From positions 1-64,000 of the forward strand of contig CAJOLI010000005.1 of the NCBI GenBank assembly GCA_905235285.1: DNA of 64,000 bases. The letters run 5' to 3'. Below, in pieces: positions 9,680 through 20,288 of this stretch. Origin of the DNA: an uncultured Bacteroidaceae bacterium (GTDB taxonomy: Bacteria; Bacteroidota; Bacteroidia; Bacteroidales; Bacteroidaceae). Under the pieces are notes generated by a model, which saw nothing but the letters and a program-made list of their open reading frames with translations, was not told the origin of the DNA and made no database searches. Each line of letters opens with the position of its first letter. Positions within the stretch are counted from its first letter, which is position 1. A program made the translations under genes and the position numbers.

Positions 9680-9714
9680 ATTCTTAAAAAATTATATTAA
9701 CTGACCTTGTTTCC

Positions 9715-11697
9715 TTATTTAACTAACACTTTCTTGCCGTTGATGATATATAAGCCCTTCTGTGTTCTGTTCACGCGCTGGCCGGCAAGGTTGTAGATTT
9801 TTTCGTTAAGGTTAACGTTACGGTTAACGTCCCCAATGCCGTCAGCTCCGCCGAAGTCAATCATCAGAGCCTTGACGCCGGATCCGTAGGCTGTGAGATA
9901 GGCGCGGTTGGCACCTACTGTGTTGTTGTTAGCCTTGTAGAATCCGATGGGCTTATCATCGCTGGCAAACAGTATATACGACTCTTCCGGCACGCTGGTT
10001 GTCTCGTAAACACCGGTCAGGGCACCAAAGGTATGTGTGCCGCTGCCTGCCGTGGCTTCATCTACAATAGTTGTGTTGACAAACCAATATTTATTGTCTG
10101 CTTCTGCATTAACGAGCACGGGGGTGTTGGCGGGCAGGGTGCTGTTAACCTGGGCAGCGGTGGCGCTTTCTGCGCCAGCGGTGTAACTGAGTGTATAGAG
10201 GCTCACTCCTTCAGGAATCTTGCACTCAAAAGGAAGGATGAGCGTCGAGGCGCCGTACTTATTCATTGTAAGAGTATAGGCTTCAGTAAGGATGTGGTCG
10301 GCATTACTTGGCTTAAAAGCAAGTCCGAAGTTGTCGTTCACGACCTTGAACCAAGAAGTCCTATCTTGATAATTACCGCCCATACTGAGTACTACAGCAT
10401 TCAGGGCTGCATTCTTCCTGTAGATTGTGATAGGTGCTGCCGGCTCAGACATATCGCCTATGCGCAGGAATTGTTCTGCAAAGAAATCATTTCCGATGCA
10501 ATTGACAAATAAGATGTTTTGTTGGACAGAAACGTTGGTTGTACCAACGAATATAATACCTGAATCATCATTCTGGGTTGATGCCGTGCACCCCTCAAAG
10601 ACGCAGTTCTTCAGATAAAGTGTTCCGCCTCCTTTGTTGTTAATGATGCCTCCTTGTCCGCTGCTATTTGTTGCTTTAGAGCTGATGCAATTCGTGAACT
10701 TAATGTTGTTGAGCGTAGTAGTGCTGTTTCCACTCACTTCCAAGTGATTGGCATTGTTGGTGATATTGTTGCCATCAATTGTAATCTGATAGTCTTCTGA
10801 ACCGATAGTGAGCTTGCCACTACCGTTGTTGTTCAATATCCAAATGCTGCTATTCAATGAACTTGAGATCTTTACATCCTTAACAGCAGTCACAATGATG
10901 TTCTTTGCACCTGTATTGCAACGGCTCGTAATGGTGATATCATCAAACAAGGTAATTGTTCCGGACGACGTAATGGCGTCGAAAGCTTCATTGAGTGTTC
11001 CGCAATAAGTATTTGAAGTGACACCGTCAATTTCTTGCTGTACTAAGGCTGTAGGGTAAGTCGCGGAAATATATGGGCGGCAAGTTTCGGTGGCGTGCCC
11101 GCTACTGTAGTACTTACGTTGAGTATCTGATTTGAGATCTTGAGTGCGATTTGTAATAAGCAGAGAGAACGTATTGTCAGTAGCAGCCTCTTTAAGTCTG
11201 GTTAAAGCGTCTCCTTGAATCACAAAATGGCAGTATTGCACGTCATCTACAGTCTCCCTGTTTTGACCACAGGTATTCATGAGGTAATCGGTGCTGGCAT
11301 CGCCTTCGGTGGCGTGAGGTGCGATACCCACGATTTCCGTAACTTTGCCTGTCAACTCTTCAGCAGAAGAAATTTCTGTCCAAGCATTGTCGGAAAAGAC
11401 CCAAAGAGCAATGGCATCCGTGCCTTTATCTTTTGGACCTGCAATGTTTAATGTAAGACTGGTTGCAGCGTCGAGATTTGTTATGGTATACTTCTGCAAA
11501 GCATAAAAGCCAGCCCAATATTTCATTTCAAATTCATAATTGGTTTCAGATGCAGACTTAGGGAAGCCTGACACCCAACTGGTGTTATCGTTGCTAGTAC
11601 GAAAAAGCTTTTCTGCCACCGGCGAGAAATCTTCTGCCCAGATTGGCAGTGCTGCAATGAGCAGTACAAAACTCAGAAATGTTTGTCTTGTGTTCAT
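9715..11697 (-). CDS. Secreted protein with right-handed-parallel-beta-helix-like central region and T9SS-type C-terminal tail
   Basis: Signal peptide MNTRQTFLSFVLLIAALPIWA; NNKGGGTLYLKNCVFEGCTASTQ-type helix repeats; IYNLAGQRVNRTQKGLYIINGKKVLVK. Confidence 0.7.
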   Translation of the reverse strand: MNTRQTFLSFVLLIAALPIWAEDFSPVAEKLFRTSNDNTSWVSGFPKSASETNYEFEMKYWAGFYALQKYTITNLDAATSLTLNIAGPKDKGTDAIALWVFSDNAWTEISSAEELTGKVTEIVGIAPHATEGDASTDYLMNTCGQNRETVDDVQYCHFVIQGDALTRLKEAATDNTFSLLITNRTQDLKSDTQRKYYSSGHATETCRPYISATYPTALVQQEIDGVTSNTYCGTLNEAFDAITSSGTITLFDDITITSRCNTGAKNIIVTAVKDVKISSSLNSSIWILNNNGSGKLTIGSEDYQITIDGNNITNNANHLEVSGNSTTTLNNIKFTNCISSKATNSSGQGGIINNKGGGTLYLKNCVFEGCTASTQNDDSGIIFVGTTNVSVQQNILFVNCIGNDFFAEQFLRIGDMSEPAAPITIYRKNAALNAVVLSMGGNYQDRTSWFKVVNDNFGLAFKPSNADHILTEAYTLTMNKYGASTLILPFECKIPEGVSLYTLSYTAGAESATAAQVNSTLPANTPVLVNAEADNKYWFVNTTIVDEATAGSGTHTFGALTGVYETTSVPEESYILFASDDKPIGFYKANNNTVGANRAYLTAYGSGVKALMIDFGGADGIGDVNRNVNLNEKIYNLAGQRVNRTQKGLYIINGKKVLVK

Positions 11698-11735
11698 AAT
11701 TTATAATTTTTATAAAATGTCCTTATATATAGTTG

Positions 11736-12404
11736 TTATGCACCTATGCACTTACGTATATATTCGCGCATCTCTCGTCGGCCGATGGCGAGGTGGTTTT
11801 CTACGGTGCGGACTGAGAGAGAGAGTTCTTTGGCTACTTCAGGTATCTTCTTCTCTTCAAATCGCACCATATTATATATTTTTCGGCGCTGCGGCGGCAA
11901 CAATTGCATGCGAGCTTGTTCGTGGCGTGCGATGTCGGCTGCCGAGACGAGGCTTTCGACGTTGATGGTGGTGGCTTTATTCTCCAGCATCGTTGCGTCA
12001 ATAGGATGTTGTTGCGCACAACGGCAGTAGTATCGGCGCAAGTAATCTATCACTAAGTTCCGGGCTATGGTGTAAAGCATATTGCGAGCTGTCTGCATAC
12101 GAACCATCTGACCGCATTCCATCAAATGCAGAAATACGTCTTGTGTAAGATCCTCGGCAACGTCGGCATTCCTCAATTTGCAAGTGATGTAGCACTTAAT
12201 GCTCTGATGATACTCGCAATAGCACTTACCGATGATGTCATAGGCTGACAGCCTCTCCTCTAACCCCTCCCCTGAAGGGAAGGGGGACGGCTCATTTGGC
12301 TTAACGAAAACGTTCATAAGGCAATGATTTTTGACTTTCACAACAGCAAAGATAAAAGCCAAACAAATAAAAATAACAAAATAAAATGCGTTAAAGTGTC
12401 GCAA
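11736..12404 (-). CDS. RNA polymerase sigma-70 factor, ECF subfamily (start probably at 12317 or downstream)
   Basis: AEDLTQDVFLHLMECGQ region 2 and LPPQRRKIYNMVRFEEKKIPEVAKELSLSVRTVENHL region 4. Confidence 0.9.
   Translation of the reverse strand: MRHFNAFYFVIFICLAFIFAVVKVKNHCLMNVFVKPNEPSPFPSGEGLEERLSAYDIIGKCYCEYHQSIKCYITCKLRNADVAEDLTQDVFLHLMECGQMVRMQTARNMLYTIARNLVIDYLRRYYCRCAQQHPIDATMLENKATTINVESLVSAADIARHEQARMQLLPPQRRKIYNMVRFEEKKIPEVAKELSLSVRTVENHLAIGRREMREYIRKCIGA
12255..12320. repeat. Dispersed repeat block (CCCCTCCCCTGAAGGGAAGGGG + CTCATTTGGCTTAACGAAAACGTTCATAAG) inside the sigma factor 5' region
   Basis: Matches parts of 33130-33165 and 9431-9462. Confidence 0.7.
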
Positions 12405-12493
12405 TCAATTTAATGGTACAGGCTCAAATCTTTAAGTCTGTAAACCAATCCATTAATAAAATGAGACTCGAAGAGTAAAAGAGACACAAAGGG

Positions 12494-15361
12494 CTACTTC
12501 TGTAGGCCCTGAACGTACTCATTGGGCGTCACGCCTGTCACCTTCTTGAAGTTGCGGAAGAAGGCAGCACGCGACGAGAAACCACACTGCTCGCCCAGTG
12601 CAGACAGGGTGTAGAGGTTGAGGTCGACATGAGTCACGAGGTCTTTGAATTCTTCAACGCGGAATTCGTTGACATAATCGTAGTAGCTCACGTTCAGGTA
12701 CTGGCTCAGCAGGAAGCTCATCATGTACGGCGTAGTGCCTACGGCCTCGGCCAAGTCGGCAATCTTGAGGTCGGGGTTCTTGTAGAGTTTCTGCTCCCGC
12801 ATCTGCGCGGCCAAAGTCTCGGCCAGCTGTATGCAGTCTGCCTCGGAGATGTTTACGTTACGATATTTGTCCTTATCGCCAGGCTTGAAAACAGAGGCCA
12901 TTTCATCGTCTCCTGCCAGATCACTGTCTCTAACATGTGATTCGGTTTTGGCCGTTTCTTCAGTGTCGGCATGATGCTTGCTACCACGAAGCTCTCTCTT
13001 GACTATGTCTAAGAGCCGCTTGATGAACCTCTTATTAATGTACAGCCAGACAAACAAGGCTATGATGAAAAGTAGGAAAAGAAAGGCTAAGCAGAGTTCA
13101 GCAATGTCGGACTTGGACATCGGAACATGAATCTTGAACTCACATTCGTAGCCAGGGTATGCGCTGTTGCGGACCCTGAACGTCCAGCGTCCCCATCGAA
13201 GGGCGCGATACGTGACCTCCGAGGTGCCTGAAAGCTGGTGCCATTCTTTGTCCACGCCGTCGAGTTTATACTCATAGCACATTGCTTTCTCGCTGGTAAA
13301 GCTCAGTTCTGAGAGCAGGAACGTGATGTTGAGCGGCTTAGATGACAGGGAAATGCGCTTTTCCTTAAAGAGGTCCGCCAAAGCTACTGGCAGCTTTTTG
13401 CCGTCAATCAAGAGTCCAGTGATGTACCGCGATGTGTTGGCCAAGTCGGCTGTGTCGTTTTTCACGTCGATATAGAGCAGTCCTGCCTCACTGCCCAGCC
13501 ACAGTCGTCGGTTCTCGTCAACGACGGGTTGGCAGAAAGTGAAAGCCATACTATTGAGGCCGTCGGCAAAGTCGTAGGCCTGCACCGTGTTGCCGAAAGA
13601 GTATAGCCCATGTTGCGTTCCTACCCATAGTTTTCCCTCCGGATGCTCATAAACAAACATGGCGTCGGAAATATCCGAGGGCATCTCATGAGAGAAGTCA
13701 ACAGGTTGCAGGGAGAGTGTCCAAGCAGAGAGGTTGCCTTGATCAGGCACAAAGATAAGTCGATGCTGGGAATCTTCGAAAACGTCGCGTATCTTTTGCT
13801 TGTTGATGAATCCGTCACGGAAGATGTCGGTGCGCAGTGAATTGCTCAGTTCGTCGTAGACGCATAAACCACTTTCAGTACAAACCCATCCTCGGTGCGA
13901 GCTGTCGAAGAATACCTCATAGACATTGCCCTGTGGCAAAACGGAATTCTTGCTGTTGAAATGGTTCAGCCACTGGCCGCCCTGTCCAAATTGATATAAG
14001 CCTCCTCCAGTACCGACCCACAGAGTGCTGTCTGGTGCGAGAGTGATGCAGAATATCTCGCGCTCAGAAAGAGCCTCCTTGCCAACTGGCGCAAAGGGCT
14101 CCAGCAATAAGCTGGTGGGGTCGAAGACGTACATGCCTCCGCCATAAGTCCCTACGTAAAAAAGGCCGTCGAGGTAGCATAGTGAAAAGACAATCTGACA
14201 ATTGAGCATCTTAGGTCCCATGGGATAGGTAAGACCACGGTCAGTATCGATGAAGCACAGTCCACCGCGATAGCCTATTAAGTACTGATTTCCGTGCTTG
14301 GCGAAAGCACGCACGGCGAGCGATTTTGTGTCAAAACCAGGTACGTCAAAAGTGCTGATGAACGAACTCTGATAGAGTGAATAGTCGAGCCCACTCTGGT
14401 ATGAGCCAACCCATAGTTGCCCTCGGCTGTCGCACATCACGGAATAAACCGAGTTACTCGAAATGTCGGAAGCTCCCGAGCCTTGGCTGAACTGTTGGAT
14501 GATTCGGTCGTCCTTGGTGTCAAGTTTATAGACCCCATTACCGTCTGTGCCTACGAAGAGATTCCCTTCGGCGTCGGCGCACAGGTCATAGACTATGGGG
14601 CAGTCGAGACTGATGTACCTGTGGATAGCGTTTTGTGAGCTGCCTAGATAGAAAAGACCGGAATCTAAACTGCCAAGGAAAATGCGCTTGCCAGCCTTGG
14701 CCATATGACGGAAACCTTGCTTGCTGTTTACGTCGACGTAGTGATGCAACCATTTGCCTGAGGCCTGCTTCCAAGAGTGTAGTCCCTCTTCTGTAGCAGC
14801 CCACAACACGCCGTCTGTTCCGAGCATCAGGTCATTGACGATGTTCTCTGCAGAGAGTTCATTAGGGTTTATCAGCAAGCGTACAATCTCGCTTGTGCGT
14901 AGGTTTATATCATAGACGCCACCCTCAGTGCCCACATAGAGATGGCGGGACGAGCCGTCCAACGCAAGAGCGTTAACGGGATGTGCTATCTCGGTTTTCC
15001 ATACCTGTACGAAAGTTGTGTCGTTTGGTAACAACCTCCAAAGTCCGTCGCCATTGCCTGCCCACACAGTCAAGTCTGGTGCGCTCACAATGTCCTGGAT
15101 TCGTTTGTTACGGCTCTTGGCGCCTGGCAGTTGATATTCAAAGCAGTGTACGCCGTCGTAACGAACTACGTTAGACGCCGTGCCTATCCATACCTGCCCT
15201 ATGCCATCTTGATGTATTACGTTTACGAGGTGGTCTGTCAGCCCATTCTCTTCTGACAGATTGTGGAATATGAATGAGCGCGCGCTTGTCGCTTGTACTA
15301 CAAAGAAAGCGGCAAATAGGAGTATCAAATTCTTACGGTGCTCATTCATAGGGCGTAACAA
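12494..15361 (-). CDS. Membrane-tethered regulator: reg_prop beta-propeller + Y_Y_Y domain + TM + AraC-type HTH, no histidine-kinase core
   Basis: Repeated VWIGT/LWVGT propeller motifs; LEYKLDGVDKEWHQLSG Y_Y_Y region; TM LCLAFLFLLFIIALFVWLYI; C-terminal LSALGEQCGFSSRAAFFRNFKKVTGVTPNEYV HTH_18. Confidence 0.9.
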   Translation of the reverse strand: MLRPMNEHRKNLILLFAAFFVVQATSARSFIFHNLSEENGLTDHLVNVIHQDGIGQVWIGTASNVVRYDGVHCFEYQLPGAKSRNKRIQDIVSAPDLTVWAGNGDGLWRLLPNDTTFVQVWKTEIAHPVNALALDGSSRHLYVGTEGGVYDINLRTSEIVRLLINPNELSAENIVNDLMLGTDGVLWAATEEGLHSWKQASGKWLHHYVDVNSKQGFRHMAKAGKRIFLGSLDSGLFYLGSSQNAIHRYISLDCPIVYDLCADAEGNLFVGTDGNGVYKLDTKDDRIIQQFSQGSGASDISSNSVYSVMCDSRGQLWVGSYQSGLDYSLYQSSFISTFDVPGFDTKSLAVRAFAKHGNQYLIGYRGGLCFIDTDRGLTYPMGPKMLNCQIVFSLCYLDGLFYVGTYGGGMYVFDPTSLLLEPFAPVGKEALSEREIFCITLAPDSTLWVGTGGGLYQFGQGGQWLNHFNSKNSVLPQGNVYEVFFDSSHRGWVCTESGLCVYDELSNSLRTDIFRDGFINKQKIRDVFEDSQHRLIFVPDQGNLSAWTLSLQPVDFSHEMPSDISDAMFVYEHPEGKLWVGTQHGLYSFGNTVQAYDFADGLNSMAFTFCQPVVDENRRLWLGSEAGLLYIDVKNDTADLANTSRYITGLLIDGKKLPVALADLFKEKRISLSSKPLNITFLLSELSFTSEKAMCYEYKLDGVDKEWHQLSGTSEVTYRALRWGRWTFRVRNSAYPGYECEFKIHVPMSKSDIAELCLAFLFLLFIIALFVWLYINKRFIKRLLDIVKRELRGSKHHADTEETAKTESHVRDSDLAGDDEMASVFKPGDKDKYRNVNISEADCIQLAETLAAQMREQKLYKNPDLKIADLAEAVGTTPYMMSFLLSQYLNVSYYDYVNEFRVEEFKDLVTHVDLNLYTLSALGEQCGFSSRAAFFRNFKKVTGVTPNEYVQGLQK

Positions 15362-15481
15362 AAGGTGTTTAGCTTTTGCAAAGTTATTAATTAATTCTAT
15401 TCTAATGAAAAAATACTTGGGATTTAATATTAATTAACACTCGCATTACGTGATGCATTGATGAGTTGAGGAATTAGGATT

Positions 15482-15528
15482 GGGATGCGCTGGGGAAAAC
15501 CCTGCGCCGCAGCCCGAGTAGTGAAAAG
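15482..15528. repeat. Dispersed hairpin repeat GGATGCGCtGGGGAAAACCcTGCGCCGCAGCcCGAgtAGTGAAAAG
   Basis: Near-identical copy at 35535-35580. Confidence 0.8.
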
Positions 15529-15641
15529 AAGAGGGATGTGTGGGGGTTGTAATGATTTTTTTAGTTTCTCATTAGGTGTGTACTGTGGTAAATGCGTAGT
15601 ATAAAGAAAAAAGAGACTTTAAAAACACACCATAAACTGCA

Positions 15642-17714
15642 ATGAAACATCATTTGTTATCCGCGATTCTCTGCCTGAGCTTCAGCTTGATGGTGGCAGG
15701 TTGCTTTGACTCTGACGATGTAGGCGACAGCTACACCACATTCACGGGTGAGAAAATTGCCGACTTCCTCAATGCCCATCATGCAGAGTATTCAGAGTTT
15801 ATCCACGTGCTGGAGAAGGCTGAAGCCTGGCCCTTGATGGAGTCCTACGGCAAATACACGCTGTTTGTGCCCACCAACGAGGCCATGCGCGCTTACTATA
15901 TGAAGAAGGGCAACGGCGTCAGTCCCATGAACGTCGACACGCTCAATGCCAAGGACCTGCGCAAGTTGGTGTTCTACCACATCATCGATGGCGAGACGAA
16001 TGCAGCGAAGGCCTACACGACCTTCGACTTCGAGGAAGGTGCCATCCCGACGAAGAATATGGTGGGCCGCTACATCATCGTGCACTTCCCGGAGAATGCT
16101 GCCAGCACAGCCTGGCTTATCAACGACGAGGCTAATATCATTGATGCCAACGGCGAGATGATCAACGGAGTAGTTCACGTCATCGACCACGTCATCGAGG
16201 GCAACAACGACCTTTTGCCAAACCTCATCAAGACCAACGGCCAGTACAACATCTATGGCGACGCCATAGCAGCCACGGGTCTGGACACTAAGATGATGCT
16301 TATCGAGGACGAGAGCTACGTGGCTCCCACCACCCTTCCTGACGGCAGCGCCATCACCACGCGCGCCCATTATCCCGAAGAACGCAAGTACGGCTGGACT
16401 GCTCTCCTCGAGCCTGACGAGCTGCTCGCAGACTGGAAGGATAAGTACACACAGGCCGCAGGCATCGACGGCATCCACAGCGTCGACGACATGGAAGCCT
16501 ACGCCCGAGCCATCTACAAGGAGATGATTGACAACGGTAGTGCCGTGCCCGTAGACCTTACCATCACCGACCGCAAAGACCCCCGCAATGCGCTGAACCA
16601 CTTCGTGGCCTACCATTTCCTTCAAGCAGCCGTGCGCACCGACAACTTCGTGACCACCTACGGCTACGTCTCGGAGTACGACTGGTTTGAACGCAAGGCC
16701 GAGATCTGCGACGAGAACTATCGCATCGAGCAGTACTGGCCTACGATGGCTGCGGGGGCGTTGATCCAATGCCAAAAGTACAACATCATCAACAGTATCG
16801 ACAACCCCTGCTGGCTGCCTGGCATGGCCAACAGCGACGACTATATCCATTTCGTGTCTGCCAACTCCAACAAGGACTGCCAGAACGGCTTCCTTCACCA
16901 ACTCAACCGCGTCATGGCTTACAACAGCTATGTCGAAAACGAAGTACTACACCGCCGCCTGCGCATGGAGCTGCGGACGTTCTTGCCCGAGCTGGTGACG
17001 AACGACGTGGTGGCGTACACGAACAAGTACAACCAGTGGCACCGCTACATCCCCACGGGCTATTGCAAGAACCTGACGTTCGAGGAGCAACGCCCGAGTA
17101 TCTACATGGTGTACTATGCGGCGAACGTCCACCACTACCTCTACGGCGACGAGCTGAATGCGATGGGCTTCTTCGATGTGACGTTCCGCATCGGTCCGAT
17201 CCCTGCGGGCAAATACGAGATTCGCTTCGGCTACCATGTCTACGGAACTGCTAAGTCCAACTCCGAGGCTGGCGTGACTCAGATTTACTTCGACGGCACT
17301 CCGTGCGGCATACCCCTTGACATGCGGGCGAACGCGCTGGAGGGCGATATCGGCTGGCAGCAAGACTATAATATTATTGAGACCTACGGGAGCGCCGGCG
17401 TGCAGCTGGCGCGCGACGCGAGCTACAGCGCGGACGACCCCTATGGGTACGAGAATGACAAGTCGCTGCGCAACCGGAACTTCATGAAAGCACCTGACAG
17501 CTACGTAGGCACCAACTGGCACAACGACTACGGGACTTACTTCGGGACGGCGCGGAACTCGTCGGCCGACCTGCGGTATATTCTCGGGACGTTCTCGTTC
17601 ACGGGTAACGAGGAGCATGACCTCCGCTTTGTGCAGATGCTGGCCGGCAAGGGTTTGTTTGACTACATCGAGTTCATACCCACCGACCTCATTGAGGAAG
17701 AGGACCAGCATTGA
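15642..17714 (+). CDS. Fasciclin-domain lipoprotein 1
   Basis: Lipobox LMVAGCF; KYTLFVPTNEAMRAYY and LRKLVFYHIIDGE...NGVVHVIDHVI fasciclin signatures. Confidence 0.85.
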   Translation: MKHHLLSAILCLSFSLMVAGCFDSDDVGDSYTTFTGEKIADFLNAHHAEYSEFIHVLEKAEAWPLMESYGKYTLFVPTNEAMRAYYMKKGNGVSPMNVDTLNAKDLRKLVFYHIIDGETNAAKAYTTFDFEEGAIPTKNMVGRYIIVHFPENAASTAWLINDEANIIDANGEMINGVVHVIDHVIEGNNDLLPNLIKTNGQYNIYGDAIAATGLDTKMMLIEDESYVAPTTLPDGSAITTRAHYPEERKYGWTALLEPDELLADWKDKYTQAAGIDGIHSVDDMEAYARAIYKEMIDNGSAVPVDLTITDRKDPRNALNHFVAYHFLQAAVRTDNFVTTYGYVSEYDWFERKAEICDENYRIEQYWPTMAAGALIQCQKYNIINSIDNPCWLPGMANSDDYIHFVSANSNKDCQNGFLHQLNRVMAYNSYVENEVLHRRLRMELRTFLPELVTNDVVAYTNKYNQWHRYIPTGYCKNLTFEEQRPSIYMVYYAANVHHYLYGDELNAMGFFDVTFRIGPIPAGKYEIRFGYHVYGTAKSNSEAGVTQIYFDGTPCGIPLDMRANALEGDIGWQQDYNIIETYGSAGVQLARDASYSADDPYGYENDKSLRNRNFMKAPDSYVGTNWHNDYGTYFGTARNSSADLRYILGTFSFTGNEEHDLRFVQMLAGKGLFDYIEFIPTDLIEEEDQH

Positions 17715-17758
17715 TGAGATTACGAATTACGAATTATGAATTACGAATTGAAAAAGAT

Positions 17759-20287
17759 ATGAAGATACGTTTGTTCTTTGTCCTTTCGCTGCTTGCAACG
17801 GCATTCCTGACGGAGTCGTGTACCGACCGCTTCGCTGAGGAGGAGAATAATGAGCCGTCGTGGCTGGGGCCCAATGTGTACGACTATCTCAACCAGCGCG
17901 GCGACTGCAAATATTTCTGCCGTCTCATCGAGGACTGCGGCTACTACGAATCGCTGAAGCGCACGGGGAGCAATACGCTGTTCTTCTCGCCGGACTCGTG
18001 CTTCGAGAGTTTCTTCCGCTCGTCCGATGCTGTGCGCAAGGGCTACACGTCATACGAGAAGTTGCCTCAGTCGATGAAATATCTCATGCTGCGCTCATGC
18101 ATGGTCGAGAACGCACAGCTCATCGAACGTCTGGCCCTGACCGACCATGGCGGGACACTCTTCCGTCGCACCACAATGATGAGCGTCGAGGACACCATTC
18201 CTGTGATGAACTACGCCGAATTGCCTCACAACAGCTACTTCGACCGCTACAAGGACACAGAAATCCGCCTGCTGATGGATGCCACACCTTGGACTCTCGT
18301 TCAGTTCTTTCCCGATGTCATGTCAGCACTGAAGATAACCGACAATGACATGAAGTATATCTGCGGCGCAGACGCTTCGACAGAGAAGACCTACTTGTTC
18401 CAGAGCCAGATCGTGCGTCAGGACATCACGTGCAAAAACGGCTACCTGCACGAGCTGGACCGTATATGCATGATGCCCGACAATATGGCTGGATATATCC
18501 GTGGCGAAGAACGCCTCTCGACGTTCAACCACCTGATGGACCGCTTCTGCGAACCTGTGCTGTACCGCACGACAACGGACGGCGAGCGCATCTACGAGCT
18601 GCGCTATTTCAACGAGTCGGCAGCCCATCCCCACCGCACGGACATCGACGGCCGCATCTCCCCAGGAACCTTATACTTCGACCCAGGCTGGAACCTGTAC
18701 CAATATGGTTCGTCGGGCTCAAACAGCGACAATGCCTACGAAGGCGACATGGCGGCCATGTTTGTTCCCACGAACGAAGCTATGGCAGAGTATTTTAGCG
18801 CCGACCCATCGGCAGAAGGCCACGACATCTATGAGTCGTTTGGCGGCGAATGGGATAATGTCCCTAACCAGATTGCCGCCGACCTGGTGAAGAACCATCA
18901 GCTCTCGTCGTTCGTCAATTCTACCCCGAGCCACTTCGGCACACTGAAGGATATGGCCGGCTACGAGATGGAAATCAGCGAAGACAACATCGTCGGTTCG
19001 TACGTAGCCCGCAACGGTATCGTCTATCTGATTAACAAAGTGCTGCCTCCGCTGGACTATCGCTCGGTCATGGGTCCTGTGAAAGTCGACCAAGGGCTTA
19101 AGATATTCAACCTGGCGATGGGCGACAACTATTGCCAGTTCCAGTATTACCTCCGCTCGCTGAAGTCGACTTACAACTTCTTCGTTACCCCAGACGAGTA
19201 TATGAAGGATTACCTGGATCCCATCTCGGCAGGCTACAGCGGCATCAGGCTGAATACGACGTGGGACTTCCGTCTGAACGAGAACACCAATTCAATAGAG
19301 GCTGTCATCCGCGGTGCGGCTACAGGCGACTCCATCGGCATAAACACCTCCGGCGGTATCGCCGGTGCACTGACAAGCCGACTGACGGACATCCTCAACC
19401 AGCAGACGCTGGTGGGCGAAGTGACTCCGAATCAGGAATGGTATATCACGAAAGGTTATGCTCCCATCCGTCTGGTGTGGCAGGGCGAAAAGGTCGTGGC
19501 TGCACAGGGCGCCGGCAATGCCGAGCCTGTCGAAGTCGTGGACGAATACGAGAAGACCAACGGCACGACGCGATACCTCCGCGGCATCCTCCGCACCTCA
19601 CCCCGCTCGTTGTATGCCATGTTGCGCGAGCACGCCGGAGCCTCAGCCTCGGGCAGCGCGGACGACAGTTTCAAGGCGTTCTACGATATGTGCGAGTACT
19701 GCGGCCTGTTCGAGAAGAATCCTACGACGACGTGTGCTGCCATCGACTACCGCCTCTCGTTCCTAAGCCAGTACCACTACAGCGTATACGTACCGGGCAA
19801 TGCCGGCGTGGCAGCGGCCATTGCCGATGGCGTAGTGCCTTCGATTGACGCGATAGAGCACTGCACACTGACGGACGAGGAGGAAGCAGCGGGCATGGAC
19901 CTAAGCGAGAAGCGCGACTCGCTGCGCCAGGAGATGATACGCTTCATCCGCTATCATGTCCAGGACTACTCCATTATCAGAGGAGGCGCACGCGAGAGTG
20001 AAGGTGAATACCTCTCTAACACGCTGAACCAGACGACGCACAAGTTCTATCCCATCTTCGTGGATCACGACGGCACCAATATATCACTGCTCGACAACTA
20101 TAATTATCAGCGTCGCCGCCGTGGCGAGAGCTTCGAGAAGATCCGCGTCGACAATGAGCTGTGCAACCTGATGGTGCGCGACCTGATTGTAAACAGCGCC
20201 GCCACGACAGCAGCAACCGGCATAGAGACCTACTCATACAGTGTAATGCATCTTCTCGAAGATGGCAAGTATTTAAGATTCGAATGA
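17759..20287 (+). CDS. Fasciclin-domain lipoprotein 2 (ORF opens at 17711; likely start MKIRLFFVLS at 17759)
   Basis: Lipobox FLTESCT; FVPTNEAMAEYF, NGIVYLINKVLPPLDY. Confidence 0.8.
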   Translation: MKIRLFFVLSLLATAFLTESCTDRFAEEENNEPSWLGPNVYDYLNQRGDCKYFCRLIEDCGYYESLKRTGSNTLFFSPDSCFESFFRSSDAVRKGYTSYEKLPQSMKYLMLRSCMVENAQLIERLALTDHGGTLFRRTTMMSVEDTIPVMNYAELPHNSYFDRYKDTEIRLLMDATPWTLVQFFPDVMSALKITDNDMKYICGADASTEKTYLFQSQIVRQDITCKNGYLHELDRICMMPDNMAGYIRGEERLSTFNHLMDRFCEPVLYRTTTDGERIYELRYFNESAAHPHRTDIDGRISPGTLYFDPGWNLYQYGSSGSNSDNAYEGDMAAMFVPTNEAMAEYFSADPSAEGHDIYESFGGEWDNVPNQIAADLVKNHQLSSFVNSTPSHFGTLKDMAGYEMEISEDNIVGSYVARNGIVYLINKVLPPLDYRSVMGPVKVDQGLKIFNLAMGDNYCQFQYYLRSLKSTYNFFVTPDEYMKDYLDPISAGYSGIRLNTTWDFRLNENTNSIEAVIRGAATGDSIGINTSGGIAGALTSRLTDILNQQTLVGEVTPNQEWYITKGYAPIRLVWQGEKVVAAQGAGNAEPVEVVDEYEKTNGTTRYLRGILRTSPRSLYAMLREHAGASASGSADDSFKAFYDMCEYCGLFEKNPTTTCAAIDYRLSFLSQYHYSVYVPGNAGVAAAIADGVVPSIDAIEHCTLTDEEEAAGMDLSEKRDSLRQEMIRFIRYHVQDYSIIRGGARESEGEYLSNTLNQTTHKFYPIFVDHDGTNISLLDNYNYQRRRRGESFEKIRVDNELCNLMVRDLIVNSAATTAATGIETYSYSVMHLLEDGKYLRFE

Positions 20288-20288
20288 T

